Source of the DNA: Hymenobacter elongatus
GTDB taxonomy: Bacteria; Bacteroidota; Bacteroidia; Cytophagales; Hymenobacteraceae
Direction: 5' to 3'
NCBI RefSeq assembly: GCF_004745955.1
Contig: NZ_SRLD01000007.1
Span: 1-64,000 of the forward strand
Length of the DNA: 64,000 nucleotides
Positions 52,458 to 61,067 of this stretch are shown here, in pieces. The notes beneath the pieces are model-generated. The model searched no databases and was not told where the DNA came from. It was given only the letters and a program-made list of their open reading frames with translations. Positions within the stretch are counted from its first letter, which is position 1; every line of letters begins with the position of its first letter. The translations under genes and the position numbers were made by a program.

Positions 52458-53858
52458 TCAACTCTCTGGCAGCACGGGCCGGACGCCGGCAAATTCTGGC
52501 AGGTCAGCTTCGCTGCCGTCCGTGTCGTGGAGGGAAGTAAGCCGGGTTTCGTCCATCATCAGGCTCACCAGCAGGGAAATAGCAATGCAGCCCGAAACGT
52601 ACCAGTAGAAGTACGACTCGTGACCGATGCCCTTGCACCACAGGGCTATGTATTCGGCGGTGCCGCCAAACACGGCCACACTCAGGGCATGCGGTAAGCC
52701 AATACCCAAGGCCCGAATTTCAACCGGAAACAGCTCCGATTTGACCACCGCGCTGATGCTGGTGTAGCCACTTACCGCCACGGAGGCCAGCAGCAGCAGT
52801 AGCAAGGTGACCCACGGCACGGTGGGGCGACTCAGGGCCGTTAGCAGCGGCACGCTGCCCAGCGCGCCCAGCACGCCGAAGCCGATGAGCAGGGGCCGGC
52901 GGCCAATTCGGTCGGACAAGCTGCCAAATACCGGCTGCATGGCCGCAAAGCCCAGCAACGCCAGAAAGCAGATGTTGGTAGCAGTGCCTTTGGTCATATG
53001 GCCCGTGTTCACCAAAAACTTGGGCATGTAGGTCGTCAGCGTGTAAAAGGCCAGCGTGCCGCCCAGCGTCAGGCCCACTACTTTCAGCACGGAGCGCGGG
53101 TAGTGCCACAGCACTTTCAGGCTGCCGCGCAATTCTTCGGGCTTGACTTTCTGGGAAGTGAAGGCGGCAGTTTCATCCAGATTTTGCCGCAGGTAGAGCG
53201 CCACGATGGACAGCACCGCGCCAATCACAAAGGGAATGCGCCAGCCCCAGGCCATCATTTCGGCTTCGGTGAGCAATACCTTCAGCAGCACCAGCTGAAT
53301 ACCCAGGGCCAGCAATTGGGCTCCAATCAGGGTGAAATACAGGAAGCTGGAGTAGAAGCCACGCCGGCTCCGGGTGGCCATTTCGCTCAGATACGTAGCC
53401 GAAACGCCGTATTCGCCGCCCACGCTCAGCCCTTGTAGCAGCCGGGCGGTAAGCAGCAGAATGGGCGCCACGATGCCCACGGTTTGGTAGGTTGGCGTGA
53501 GGGCAATGAGCAAGGACCCCAGCGACATGAGCAAGACCGAGAGCGTCATGGACTGCTTGCGGCCCATTTTGTCGGCAATGCGGCCGAACATCCAGCCGCC
53601 GATAGGCCGCATCAGAAAGCCCAGGGCAAAGATGCCGGCCGTCTGGAGCAGTTGGGCCGTGGTGTCGCCGGAAGGAAAGAAGGAAGCGGAGAAGTACAGG
53701 GAAAAAGCCGAAAAGGCGTACCAGTCGTACCATTCCACCAGGTTGCCCACCGAGCCGCTGAAAATAGCTTTCAGCCGCCGCCGCGAAATCTTTTCCCCGT
53801 TGGCGTGCTCCACCGGAGAAAAATCAGGGACTGGAGCTACGGAGGTGAGGACGGCCAC
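52458..53858 (-). CDS. MFS transporter, metabolite:H+ symporter (MHS) family
   Basis: 466 residues, 12 helices. Signatures: SGSVGNLVEWYDWYAFSAFS (helix 1), RPIGGWMFGRIADKMGRKQSM (loop 2-3), SVGGEYGVSATYLSEMA (helix 5) and GSLSDRIGRRPLL (loop 8-9). Closest described members carry alpha-ketoglutarate, citrate or proline/betaine; with the malate/tartrate genes an organic acid is preferred. Confidence 0.92.
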   Translation of the reverse strand: MAVLTSVAPVPDFSPVEHANGEKISRRRLKAIFSGSVGNLVEWYDWYAFSAFSLYFSASFFPSGDTTAQLLQTAGIFALGFLMRPIGGWMFGRIADKMGRKQSMTLSVLLMSLGSLLIALTPTYQTVGIVAPILLLTARLLQGLSVGGEYGVSATYLSEMATRSRRGFYSSFLYFTLIGAQLLALGIQLVLLKVLLTEAEMMAWGWRIPFVIGAVLSIVALYLRQNLDETAAFTSQKVKPEELRGSLKVLWHYPRSVLKVVGLTLGGTLAFYTLTTYMPKFLVNTGHMTKGTATNICFLALLGFAAMQPVFGSLSDRIGRRPLLIGFGVLGALGSVPLLTALSRPTVPWVTLLLLLLASVAVSGYTSISAVVKSELFPVEIRALGIGLPHALSVAVFGGTAEYIALWCKGIGHESYFYWYVSGCIAISLLVSLMMDETRLTSLHDTDGSEADLPEFAGVRPVLPES

Positions 53859-54033
53859 GGAGCAAATGAATCGGGTGAGGTAGTTTGGCCTGACCCGCTG
53901 AGTGCGTGGTTACTTACCCAGCAGCGCCTAACAAATAAGCACCTCGATTTTGAGGAATTTTCATAGAAATGTTAAGGTTACCATGAAATTTTGCCCCCCT
54001 TCCTCCACCACCCATCCGGCAGTTGCTGGCACC

Positions 54034-55305
54034 CTAGGCTGGCGGCGCGAAGACGACCCGAATGCGGTGCCAGCCAGCCGCGTAGGTATACTCTATACGG
54101 TGACTATACAGCTCGCTGATGCGCTTGACGATAGCCAAGCCGATACCGATGGAATCCAGCGCGGCATTGCCTTTCTTGAAGCGCCCAAACAGTTCACTCA
54201 CCGGAGCGGAGGGTTGTTGGCCGGTATTCTCCAGCAGCAGCTCCGTGGCGGAAAGCACCACATGAATTTCCCCACTGGATAGATTGTGGCGGATAGCGTT
54301 GCTGAACAGGTTGTTGAGCAGCAGCCGGGCCAGCGACTCGTCGAGCGGCACCAGCACGCCGGGCGCAATGTGCTGCGTGGTGCGCAGGCCTTTCATTTCG
54401 GCCAGGTCGGCGAAGGCAGCCTCGGTGCTCAGCACCAGCTGGCTTAGGTCAGTAAGGGGCGCGGGGGCCGACTCGAAGTGCTCCAGCTTGGCCAGCAGCG
54501 TCAGCGACTGGTTGATTTTGGCCAGCCGCTCCAGCTCGTCGTGCATGGCCGTGAGCATGAGCAGCTGCTTTTCGGTCAGCTCCGAGTCCATGAGCAGCTC
54601 AATCTTGGCTTTCATGCTGGCAATGGGCGTTTGCAGCTCGTGGGAGGCGTTTTCCGAAAACTCCTTCAGGCCCTGATAGTCGCTCTGGGCCCGGCTGGTC
54701 ATCTTCATCAGGAAGTCGTTGAGCACATTGAACTCCATCGTACGACTGGGCTGCAGGGCAATGGTGGTTTTCTGGCTGAGCTCAAACCGCTCGATACCCT
54801 GCAGAATGGCGTTGAAGGGCTTGAGAATGTACCAGGAAATCACCTCGCTGAGAATCACCACCAACGCCAGCAGAAACACGAACGTCCAGGCAAAGACCAG
54901 CACGATGCCCGTCAGGTACTCGTCGCTGGGCATCACCACCACGGCCTTACTGGTAATATCGTAGCGCAGCCCCCGGATGCGCGGGTAGGTCGTCAGCCGC
55001 ACCACGCTCACGCTTGCCTGCAGGCTCGGCTCCCACTCCTGGCGCACCTGCACCAGCTGGGCCTGGCGGGCCGTGTCGGCCGTACTCGCCCGGCCGATAC
55101 GGACGTTGGCGCGGGCCGGGTGGCCCGTATAGTCCCGGCCGCTGGCCAGTTGGGCGGCAATGATGTCGTTTAGGTGCTGCAGCTTGCCAATGGTGCTCTG
55201 GGTGACGCTGCGCGACATGGCCCCGTACACGATGGCAAAGCCCACCGACAGCACAAACAGCGTGATAACCGCGTAGGCGATGGTGTAGCGGTAGTTGAGC
55301 TTCAC
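54034..55305 (-). CDS. sensor histidine kinase
   Basis: 423 residues starting at GTG 55305, which overlaps the response-regulator stop (TAGTG). First helix about 7-29, an extracytoplasmic sensor of about 110 residues, second helix near 150-178, then dimerisation domain with the phospho-His in SENASHELQTPIASMKAK and a HATPase domain with NLFSNAIRHN (N box), GIGLAIVKRI (G2). The G1 box DxGxG is weak (LENTGQQP). The longer frame beginning at 55566 runs through the response-regulator gene and is rejected as start. Confidence 0.9.
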   Translation of the reverse strand: MKLNYRYTIAYAVITLFVLSVGFAIVYGAMSRSVTQSTIGKLQHLNDIIAAQLASGRDYTGHPARANVRIGRASTADTARQAQLVQVRQEWEPSLQASVSVVRLTTYPRIRGLRYDITSKAVVVMPSDEYLTGIVLVFAWTFVFLLALVVILSEVISWYILKPFNAILQGIERFELSQKTTIALQPSRTMEFNVLNDFLMKMTSRAQSDYQGLKEFSENASHELQTPIASMKAKIELLMDSELTEKQLLMLTAMHDELERLAKINQSLTLLAKLEHFESAPAPLTDLSQLVLSTEAAFADLAEMKGLRTTQHIAPGVLVPLDESLARLLLNNLFSNAIRHNLSSGEIHVVLSATELLLENTGQQPSAPVSELFGRFKKGNAALDSIGIGLAIVKRISELYSHRIEYTYAAGWHRIRVVFAPPA

Positions 55306-55985
55306 TACTCGGCGGCGTTTAGCTTGTAGCCCAGCCCATACACGGTGCTGATGTAGTCGGTGCCGCCCGCATCGGTAATTTTCTTGCGCAGGTTTTTCAC
55401 GTGCTGGTACACGAAGTCCACGCTGTCGAGGTTGTCGGTATAGTCGCCCCAGAGGTGGGCCGCAATGGCCTGGCGGGTCAGCATGCGGCCTTTGTTGTTG
55501 ATGAAGTACAGCAGCAGGTTGGTTTCCTTGCGCGTGAGGTGCAGCAGCCGGCCCTGCACCCGGCACTCCATCGACTCCAGGTCGGCGGTGAGGTCGAGGA
55601 AAGTCAGCACGTTGTTTTTGTGGGGGTTGCGCCGGCGCATAATGGCCTTGATGCGGGCATGCAGCTCAGGCAGCGGAAACGGCTTGGTGATGTAGTCGTC
55701 GGCACCTTCGCTCAGGCCGGTGAGCTTGAAATCCAGGGCATTCTGGGCCGAAATGATAATCACGCTGCTCTCCACCCCGTCTTTGCGCAACAGCTTCAGC
55801 AAGTTGATGCCGTTGCCGTCGGGCAGCATAATATCCAGCAGCACACAGTCGTAGGTGAACAATATCAGTTTTTCGCGGGCCTCGTCAAACGTGGTGGCTA
55901 CCTCGCAGAGATAGTGCTCCTGGGTGAGGTAGCTGGCAATGCTTTTGGACAGTTCGAGGTGGTCTTCTACTAATAGAATCTTCAT
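55305..55985 (-). CDS. OmpR-family response regulator
   Basis: 226 residues from ATG 55985: receiver domain with acidic pair LVEDH, phospho-Asp in CVLLDIMLPDG, Thr/Ser SAQNA and Lys in ITKPFPLPEL; winged-helix C-terminal domain with LTRKETNLLLYFINNKGRMLTRQ and YQHVKNLRKKI, ending VYGLGYKL. First gene of the kinase pair, same strand as the organic-acid transporters downstream, which it may control. Confidence 0.94.
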   Translation of the reverse strand: MKILLVEDHLELSKSIASYLTQEHYLCEVATTFDEAREKLILFTYDCVLLDIMLPDGNGINLLKLLRKDGVESSVIIISAQNALDFKLTGLSEGADDYITKPFPLPELHARIKAIMRRRNPHKNNVLTFLDLTADLESMECRVQGRLLHLTRKETNLLLYFINNKGRMLTRQAIAAHLWGDYTDNLDSVDFVYQHVKNLRKKITDAGGTDYISTVYGLGYKLNAAE

Positions 55986-56045
55986 GGAAAGCAGAGCGAA
56001 GGTGGGCAGCCTGCTAAATGTACTTAAACCCCCGCTAGATACTCT

Positions 56046-56203
56046 GAAGCTGTTTAGAAAGTCGCTGAAAGTCAAATGAACGTCATGCTGAGCTTGTCGA
56101 AGCATCTCTACCGCAGTAGTATATGATTGCTATTGCACGCGAGATGCTTCGACAAGCTCAGCATGACGCTCATTTGACTTTCAGCGACTTTCTAAACAGC
56201 TTC
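56046..56203. repeat. dispersed palindromic element, best copy (63-base arms)
   Basis: 56046-56108 and 56141-56203 are inverted copies with one mismatch (A/G), around a 32-base loop. Outer border GAAGCTGTTTAGAAAGTCGC, inner part GTCATGCTGAGCTTGTCGAA. This is the reference copy for the family. Confidence 0.9.
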
Positions 56204-56246
56204 TCTACCAACCTGGCAGTGCTCCACCACGAGTGGGCAGTACCTC

Positions 56247-56395
56247 GTAAGAGCGTGTTTTGGGATTGTAATTTTCGCGTCATGCTTCATCTGACGTCCG
56301 TTTGTCGAAGCATCTCTATTGCGCAGTTAGCCGCTTTTCACCGAAGCGGTAGAGATACTTCGGCTCCGCTCAGCATGACACAAATGGGGCTCCTG
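56247..56395. repeat. dispersed palindromic element, copy 8
   Basis: GAGCGTGTTTTGGGATTG, TTTTCGCGTCATGCTTCAT, GTCGAAGCATCTCTA and then AGAGATACTTCGGCTCCGCT with CAGCATGACAC: second border type, shared with the copy at 45640. The rest of 55986-56596 has no convincing gene. Confidence 0.7.
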
Positions 56396-56596
56396 CCGAT
56401 TTCCAAACACCTATTCAGCTCCTGAAAACGCGCAGTGCTGTGCCAGAAATCCGGTTTCTGGCTGGGTTCTTATGTTGGGTCCTTCGTCGATCGAACGTCC
56501 CTCCTGCCCGCAGCTGCTGAATGGTTAAAAGTAGCAGCAACCCGGCACTACAAGATGCCTCCGGCTGCTGCGCATGCTTCCCGGCCCCAGCATAGG

Positions 56597-57058
56597 CTAG
56601 GTTGGCAGCGCCTGCGAGTAGGGCGGGATTTCGTTGAGCCGCTCGTTGGTGCGGGCCGCAAAATCGACGCGCCAGCAGTAGTGCTGCAAGCCATTGGTGA
56701 GCAGCAGCAAGGGAGCCCCAACCGTTTGGTTGTAGGTGGCCGCCTGGTGGGCGGTAGCCGCCGTAATGGGCACCGAGGGCGCTTTGCACTCCACCAGCAG
56801 CAAAGGCCGCCCCGCGGCATCGAAGGCGCAGAGGTCGGTGCGCTTCTGGCGCTGGTTGTAGGCGTGGCCGCGCTCCAGACTGAGCAAGCCCTTGGGGTAG
56901 CCCAAGTGGCCGATCAGGTAGTGAACTACGTGCTGGCGCACCCACTCCTCGGGCGTGAGCACCACGGCCTTGCGGCGCAGTATATCCCAGATTAGCAAAT
57001 TTTCGCCGGATTGGGTAAGTTTGTGGGCGAAAGGCGGCAGGTTCAGTTCTTGCATCAC
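56597..57058 (-). CDS. type I restriction enzyme HsdR N-terminal-like nuclease-fold protein
   Basis: 153 residues, HSDR_N_2-type domain on its own. The PD-(D/E)xK site is visible: RTDLCAFDAAGRPLLLVECKAP gives Asp, then Glu-x-Lys. No methylase, specificity or helicase genes are nearby, so it is not a restriction system by itself. Such stand-alone proteins are widespread in Bacteroidota with unknown function. Confidence 0.82.
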   Translation of the reverse strand: MMQELNLPPFAHKLTQSGENLLIWDILRRKAVVLTPEEWVRQHVVHYLIGHLGYPKGLLSLERGHAYNQRQKRTDLCAFDAAGRPLLLVECKAPSVPITAATAHQAATYNQTVGAPLLLLTNGLQHYCWRVDFAARTNERLNEIPPYSQALPT

Positions 57059-57145
57059 CTACAAAGGTACGGCCCGGAGCCTCTGCTACTGCTTTTCATC
57101 CGGGTACCGTCGTTCATGTGTGCGACGGTTTTTTTGTACCCGGAA

Positions 57146-57235
57146 GGTGAGATGGTGCAATAGCGAAATGGTGAGTTTCCTATTGCACGCCCGCATTCCG
57201 ACCCACAACCTATCATCTCACCGCTTCACCATTTC
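57146..57235 (+). promoter_or_regulatory. nested inverted repeats upstream of AMP nucleosidase
   Basis: GTGCAATAG (57155-57163) pairs with CTATTGCAC (57180-57188); GAAATGGTGA with TCACCATTTC (57226-57235); GGTGAGATG with CATCTCACC (57214-57222). They occupy the leader before ATG 57245 and may form alternative structures. Confidence 0.45.
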
Positions 57236-57244
57236 ACCTCTCCT

Positions 57245-58018
57245 ATGAAAACCAAAGCCGACATTGTCGAGAACTGGCTGCCCCGCTACACGGGCGTACC
57301 GCTCAAAGAGTTCGGGCAGTACATTCTGCTCACGAACTTCATCAACTACGTGACCATGTTCGCCGAGCAGTTCGGGGTCGAAATCCGGGGCATCGACAAG
57401 CCGATGCAAACGGCGACGGCCAATAACATTACCATCATCAACTTTGGTATGGGCTCCCCGATGGCCGCCACGGTGATGGACCTGCTGAGCGCCGTGAAGC
57501 CGAAAGCAGCCTTGTTTTTGGGCAAATGCGGCGGGTTGAAGAACAAAACCAAGCTCGGCGACCTGATTCTGCCCATCGCTGCCATTCGCGGCGAAGGTAC
57601 TTCCGACGACTACCTGCCGGCCGAAATTCCGGCCTTGCCCTCGTTCCGCCTGCAGCGGGCCGTGTCGTCGATGATCAAGAAGCACGAGAAAGACTACTGG
57701 ACCGGCACGGTATACACTACCAACCGCCGCGTGTGGGAGCACGACGAGAACTTCAAGGATTATCTGCGCCAGATTCGGGCTATGGCCGTGGATATGGAAA
57801 CGGCCACCATTTTCACGGTCGGCTTCGTCAACGAAATTCCCCACGGCGCGCTGCTGCTGGTGAGCGACAACCCGATGACGCCCGAAGGCGTGAAGACCTC
57901 GGAGAGCGACAAAAAAGTCACCACCGACTACGTAACCTCGCACCTGCAGATTGGCATCGACTCGCTTATTGAGCTGCAAAACTCGGGCGAATCGGTGAAG
58001 CACATGCGCTTTGAGTAG
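57245..58018 (+). CDS. amn: AMP nucleosidase
   Basis: Hydrolyses AMP to adenine and ribose 5-phosphate. 257 residues, nucleoside phosphorylase (PNP_UDP_1) fold, matching the short Bacteroidota form without the enteric N-terminal domain. Motifs: TIINFGMGSPMAATVMDLL, FLGKCGGLKNKTKLGDLI, and DMETATIFTVGF with the Glu that recognises ribose, then LLVSDNPMTPEGVKT. Confidence 0.92.
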   Translation: MKTKADIVENWLPRYTGVPLKEFGQYILLTNFINYVTMFAEQFGVEIRGIDKPMQTATANNITIINFGMGSPMAATVMDLLSAVKPKAALFLGKCGGLKNKTKLGDLILPIAAIRGEGTSDDYLPAEIPALPSFRLQRAVSSMIKKHEKDYWTGTVYTTNRRVWEHDENFKDYLRQIRAMAVDMETATIFTVGFVNEIPHGALLLVSDNPMTPEGVKTSESDKKVTTDYVTSHLQIGIDSLIELQNSGESVKHMRFE

Positions 58019-58066
58019 CCTAAGCACCCCGCCCTCACTGGTTTAAAACCTATGATGAGGCAAATT

Positions 58067-58102
58067 ACTCCCCGGCATCAGCTCAGATGTCGGGGAGTTT
58101 TT
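58067..58102 (+). terminator. terminator of amn
   Basis: ACTCCCCGGCATC and GATGTCGGGGAGT with a short loop (one G-T pair), then TTTTTG. Confidence 0.88.
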
Positions 58103-58161
58103 GTAACCTGCAGCAGTAAGTCGCTTTATCGTTATCCAGCCCATCTCACCCTGTTTCGCTG

Positions 58162-58593
58162 ATGCTTTTGCTTACCACCTCCTATCTGGAACTTACACTC
58201 GACGGGGCCGAGCAGATCATCGTTGTCAAATGGTTGCGCGGGGTGATGCCGTTTGAGCTCCACCGGGGCTACGCGGCCCTGCTGGAGCAAGCCGTGGAAC
58301 ACGACTGCCGATCCTGGCTGATTGACATTCGCCGCCGCGTCTGCATCGATTCGGCCGATGTACTTTGGACGCTCAACGAGTTTTTGCCCCAGGTGTCAAA
58401 AAAGCTCAAGGGCACCACGCATCTGGCCTTTCTGATGGCCTCGCACCACTTGGCCGGCGACCTGTCGGATAAGAATGTACCCAGCGCCGCTTACTACAGA
58501 AAACGGCCGTACCGGGTAGAGCGGTTTACGGAAGAAGCACCCGCGCGGGCGTGGCTGCACCATTGCCAGCAGCCGGCCCTGGTGCTGCACTAA
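58162..58593 (+). CDS. hypothetical protein, STAS/SpoIIAA-like
   Basis: 143 residues, soluble. Pattern of a STAS-like domain: YLELTLDGAEQIIVVKWLRGVM, then SWLIDIRRRVCIDSADVLWTLNEFLP, then THLAFLMASH and a C-terminal YRVERFTEEAPARAWL. That order (strand, ribose-like Asp, helix, strand, EdaReaW-type end) is typical of Hymenobacter proteins annotated as STAS-like. No function known. Confidence 0.6.
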   Translation: MLLLTTSYLELTLDGAEQIIVVKWLRGVMPFELHRGYAALLEQAVEHDCRSWLIDIRRRVCIDSADVLWTLNEFLPQVSKKLKGTTHLAFLMASHHLAGDLSDKNVPSAAYYRKRPYRVERFTEEAPARAWLHHCQQPALVLH

Positions 58594-58635
58594 CCCGACG
58601 GGCTAGAAATAAAGTCCTGGTGCTACCTTCGCTCC

Positions 58636-60282
58636 ATGACTTCATTGCTACGCTCCTGCCTGCTGCTGCCGCTGCTGGGCTTTCTGGCCTGCACCTCCCG
58701 CCCCGCCGCCGATCTGCTCGTCTACAATGCCACCGTATACACCGTCGATTCGGCCTTTTCCCAGGCCCAGGCTTTTGCCGTCCGCGACGGCAAGTTTGTG
58801 GGCGTAGGCACGGCCGACGAGTTGCGGGCCAAGTTTCAACCCAAGCAGGAAGTCGATGCCCAGGGGCAGTTTATTTACCCCGGCTTTTACGATGCGCACT
58901 GCCACTTCTACCGCTATGCCTTGGGCCTGCGCGACGCTGCCCTGGTGGGCACCACTTCCTGGGCCGAGGTAGTGCAGAAGCTGCGCGACCAGCGCCGGCA
59001 ATACCCGCAGGCCGCCTGGCTCACGGGCCGCGGCTGGGACCAGAACGACTGGGCCAACAAGCAGTTTCCGACCAAGGACACGCTGGATAAGCTCTTTCCG
59101 GATGTGCCGGTGTTCATTATCCGCGTCGATGGCCACGCGGCCCTCGTAAACCAGAAAGCCTTGGATCTGGCGGGCATCACGGCTCAAACGCCCATTAGCG
59201 GCGGCACCATCACCCGCGACGCGCGGGGCCAGCTAACGGGCCTGCTCGTAGACAACGCCGTGGACTTGGTATCGGCCAAAATTCCGGCGCCTACCGCTGC
59301 CGAGGCCGAAGCGCTGCTGGTACAGGCGCAGCAGCTGTGCGTGGCCGTGGGCCTCACCAGCCTGGCCGACGCGGGCCTCGACAAACCCAACATCGACCAG
59401 CTGGAGGCGCTGCAAAAGCAGGGCAAGCTGAAGCTGCGCCTGTATGTCATGCTCAACCCAACCGCCGCCAACAAGGACTTCTACTTCAAAAACGGACCGA
59501 TATTTCACGACCGGCTGACGGTAAATTCCTTCAAGGTGTACGCCGATGGCGCGCTGGGCTCGCGCGGCGCCTGCCTGGTGGAGCCCTATGCTGACAAACC
59601 ACAGGAAACCGGCTTCCTGCTGTCAACCGAAAAGGAATACCGGGCGCTGGCCAAAGAAATTGCGGCCAGCAAGTTTCAGATGAATACGCACGCCATCGGC
59701 GACTCGGCCAACCGTATCATTCTCGACATCTACGGCGCAACCCTGCGCGGCCTGAAAGACCGGCGCTGGCGCATCGAGCACGCCCAGGTGATTACCGCCG
59801 CCGATATGGGTAAGTTCGGGCAGTTCGGCATTGTGCCTTCGGTGCAGCCCACGCACGCCACTTCCGATATGTACTGGGCCGGTGAGCGGCTGGGCCAGCA
59901 GCGCCTGAAAACGGCTTACGCCTACGAGGAGTTGCGCAAGCAGTATGGCCAAGTGGCCATCGGCTCCGACTTTCCGGTGGAAGATATCAATCCGCTTTTT
60001 GGCTTCCATTCGGCCGTGGCCCGGCAGGACGCGAAGAACTACCCGGACGGCGGCTTCCAGCCCGCGAATGCGCTGAGCCGCCCCGACGCGCTACGCGGTA
60101 TGACTACCTGGGCGGCCCACGCCGCCTTCGAGGAAAAGCAAAAAGGCAGCATCGCGCCCGGCATGGCGGCTGATTTCGTGCTTCTGGACAAAGATCTGCT
60201 GAAGGCCCCCAACCCGGAGCTACGCGGCGCGCAGGTGCAGCAGACCTGGATTGCGGGCGAACAGGTATACAAGCGAAAGTAA
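58636..60282 (+). CDS. amidohydrolase of the YtcJ type (PF07969), predicted lipoprotein
   Basis: 548 residues; signal with lipobox GFLAC (Cys 19). Metal-dependent hydrolase: VYNATVYTVDSAF at the start, YDAHCHFYRYA (HxH), EPYAD...THAIGDSAN, IEHAQVI, and SDFPVEDINPLF near the C-terminus. YtcJ-type enzymes act on amides or carbamoyl groups of exported substrates; the actual substrate is not predictable. Confidence 0.88.
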   Translation: MTSLLRSCLLLPLLGFLACTSRPAADLLVYNATVYTVDSAFSQAQAFAVRDGKFVGVGTADELRAKFQPKQEVDAQGQFIYPGFYDAHCHFYRYALGLRDAALVGTTSWAEVVQKLRDQRRQYPQAAWLTGRGWDQNDWANKQFPTKDTLDKLFPDVPVFIIRVDGHAALVNQKALDLAGITAQTPISGGTITRDARGQLTGLLVDNAVDLVSAKIPAPTAAEAEALLVQAQQLCVAVGLTSLADAGLDKPNIDQLEALQKQGKLKLRLYVMLNPTAANKDFYFKNGPIFHDRLTVNSFKVYADGALGSRGACLVEPYADKPQETGFLLSTEKEYRALAKEIAASKFQMNTHAIGDSANRIILDIYGATLRGLKDRRWRIEHAQVITAADMGKFGQFGIVPSVQPTHATSDMYWAGERLGQQRLKTAYAYEELRKQYGQVAIGSDFPVEDINPLFGFHSAVARQDAKNYPDGGFQPANALSRPDALRGMTTWAAHAAFEEKQKGSIAPGMAADFVLLDKDLLKAPNPELRGAQVQQTWIAGEQVYKRK

Positions 60283-60350
60283 AGCCCTTGCCAGCGCGAG
60301 GAACGACACAATCTGTCCTTCGTGAAGTGAAGTGACCAGCAACCCTGTAT

Positions 60351-60389
60351 CACAAAGCCCCGACGTTGTAGTAACGTCGGGGCTTTGTG
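60351..60389. terminator. bidirectional terminator
   Basis: CACAAAGCCCCGACGTT and its exact complement around GTAGT, between convergent genes. Confidence 0.85.
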
Positions 60390-60440
60390 CATGTAAGAGG
60401 AAGTACTATGTCGGTGCGAGGACCGACATGGGCGTGCGTT

Positions 60441-60959
60441 TTATTGCACCGGAGCTTCGTCGGCGGAACCGCCGTAGACGGCGGGCACGGGAATATCGAG
60501 CAGGCGCAGATACACGCTCATCTGGCCGCGGTGGTGAATGAGGTGGTTCAGGACCAGCACGCGGGCCACGGCGGTGCGGGGCAGCTGCATGAATACCTGC
60601 TCGCCCCGGCGCATGGTCCACATGCTGTGGAAAGTGTCGTCGTCCACATCGGCCAGCGCCTGGTGAATGTTCTCGGCGTTGATGTCGAAGCGCCGCAATA
60701 CTTCGTCGGTATCGGTGGGCGACGGCACCGGCGTGACGGTGGCCATGTCGGTTTCGGGTCCTTGCAGCGACATTTGCAGGAAACCCACCAGGTTGGCCAT
60801 ATGCGAAGCCAACGTGCCCATTTTCATCGATTTGGGGTGGGGCTGCCAGGCAAACTGTTCGGTCGGCACCCGCTCCAGCATTCGGCGGGTCAGCATCAGC
60901 TCCCGTTTCAGCTCCTGGCTGAGGGCGGTTTGCAGAGAGGGTTGCGTGGCAGTATTCAT
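60441..60959 (-). CDS. DinB family protein
   Basis: 172 residues, four-helix bundle. Metal-ligand histidines appear as TLASHMANL near residue 55 and LVLNHLIHHRGQMSVYL near 140. DinB-like proteins in bacteria include thiol transferases and damage-induced proteins; the precise role is open. Confidence 0.88.
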   Translation of the reverse strand: MNTATQPSLQTALSQELKRELMLTRRMLERVPTEQFAWQPHPKSMKMGTLASHMANLVGFLQMSLQGPETDMATVTPVPSPTDTDEVLRRFDINAENIHQALADVDDDTFHSMWTMRRGEQVFMQLPRTAVARVLVLNHLIHHRGQMSVYLRLLDIPVPAVYGGSADEAPVQ

Positions 60960-61067
60960 GCGAAGATGAAGTAGGTGAACGGAAGTGGATCAGGGGTATG
61001 CACACGGCGTATTCCAATGAAGAACTAAGCGGCATCAATACCAACAATTCGTGCGCCGGGGGTGCTG

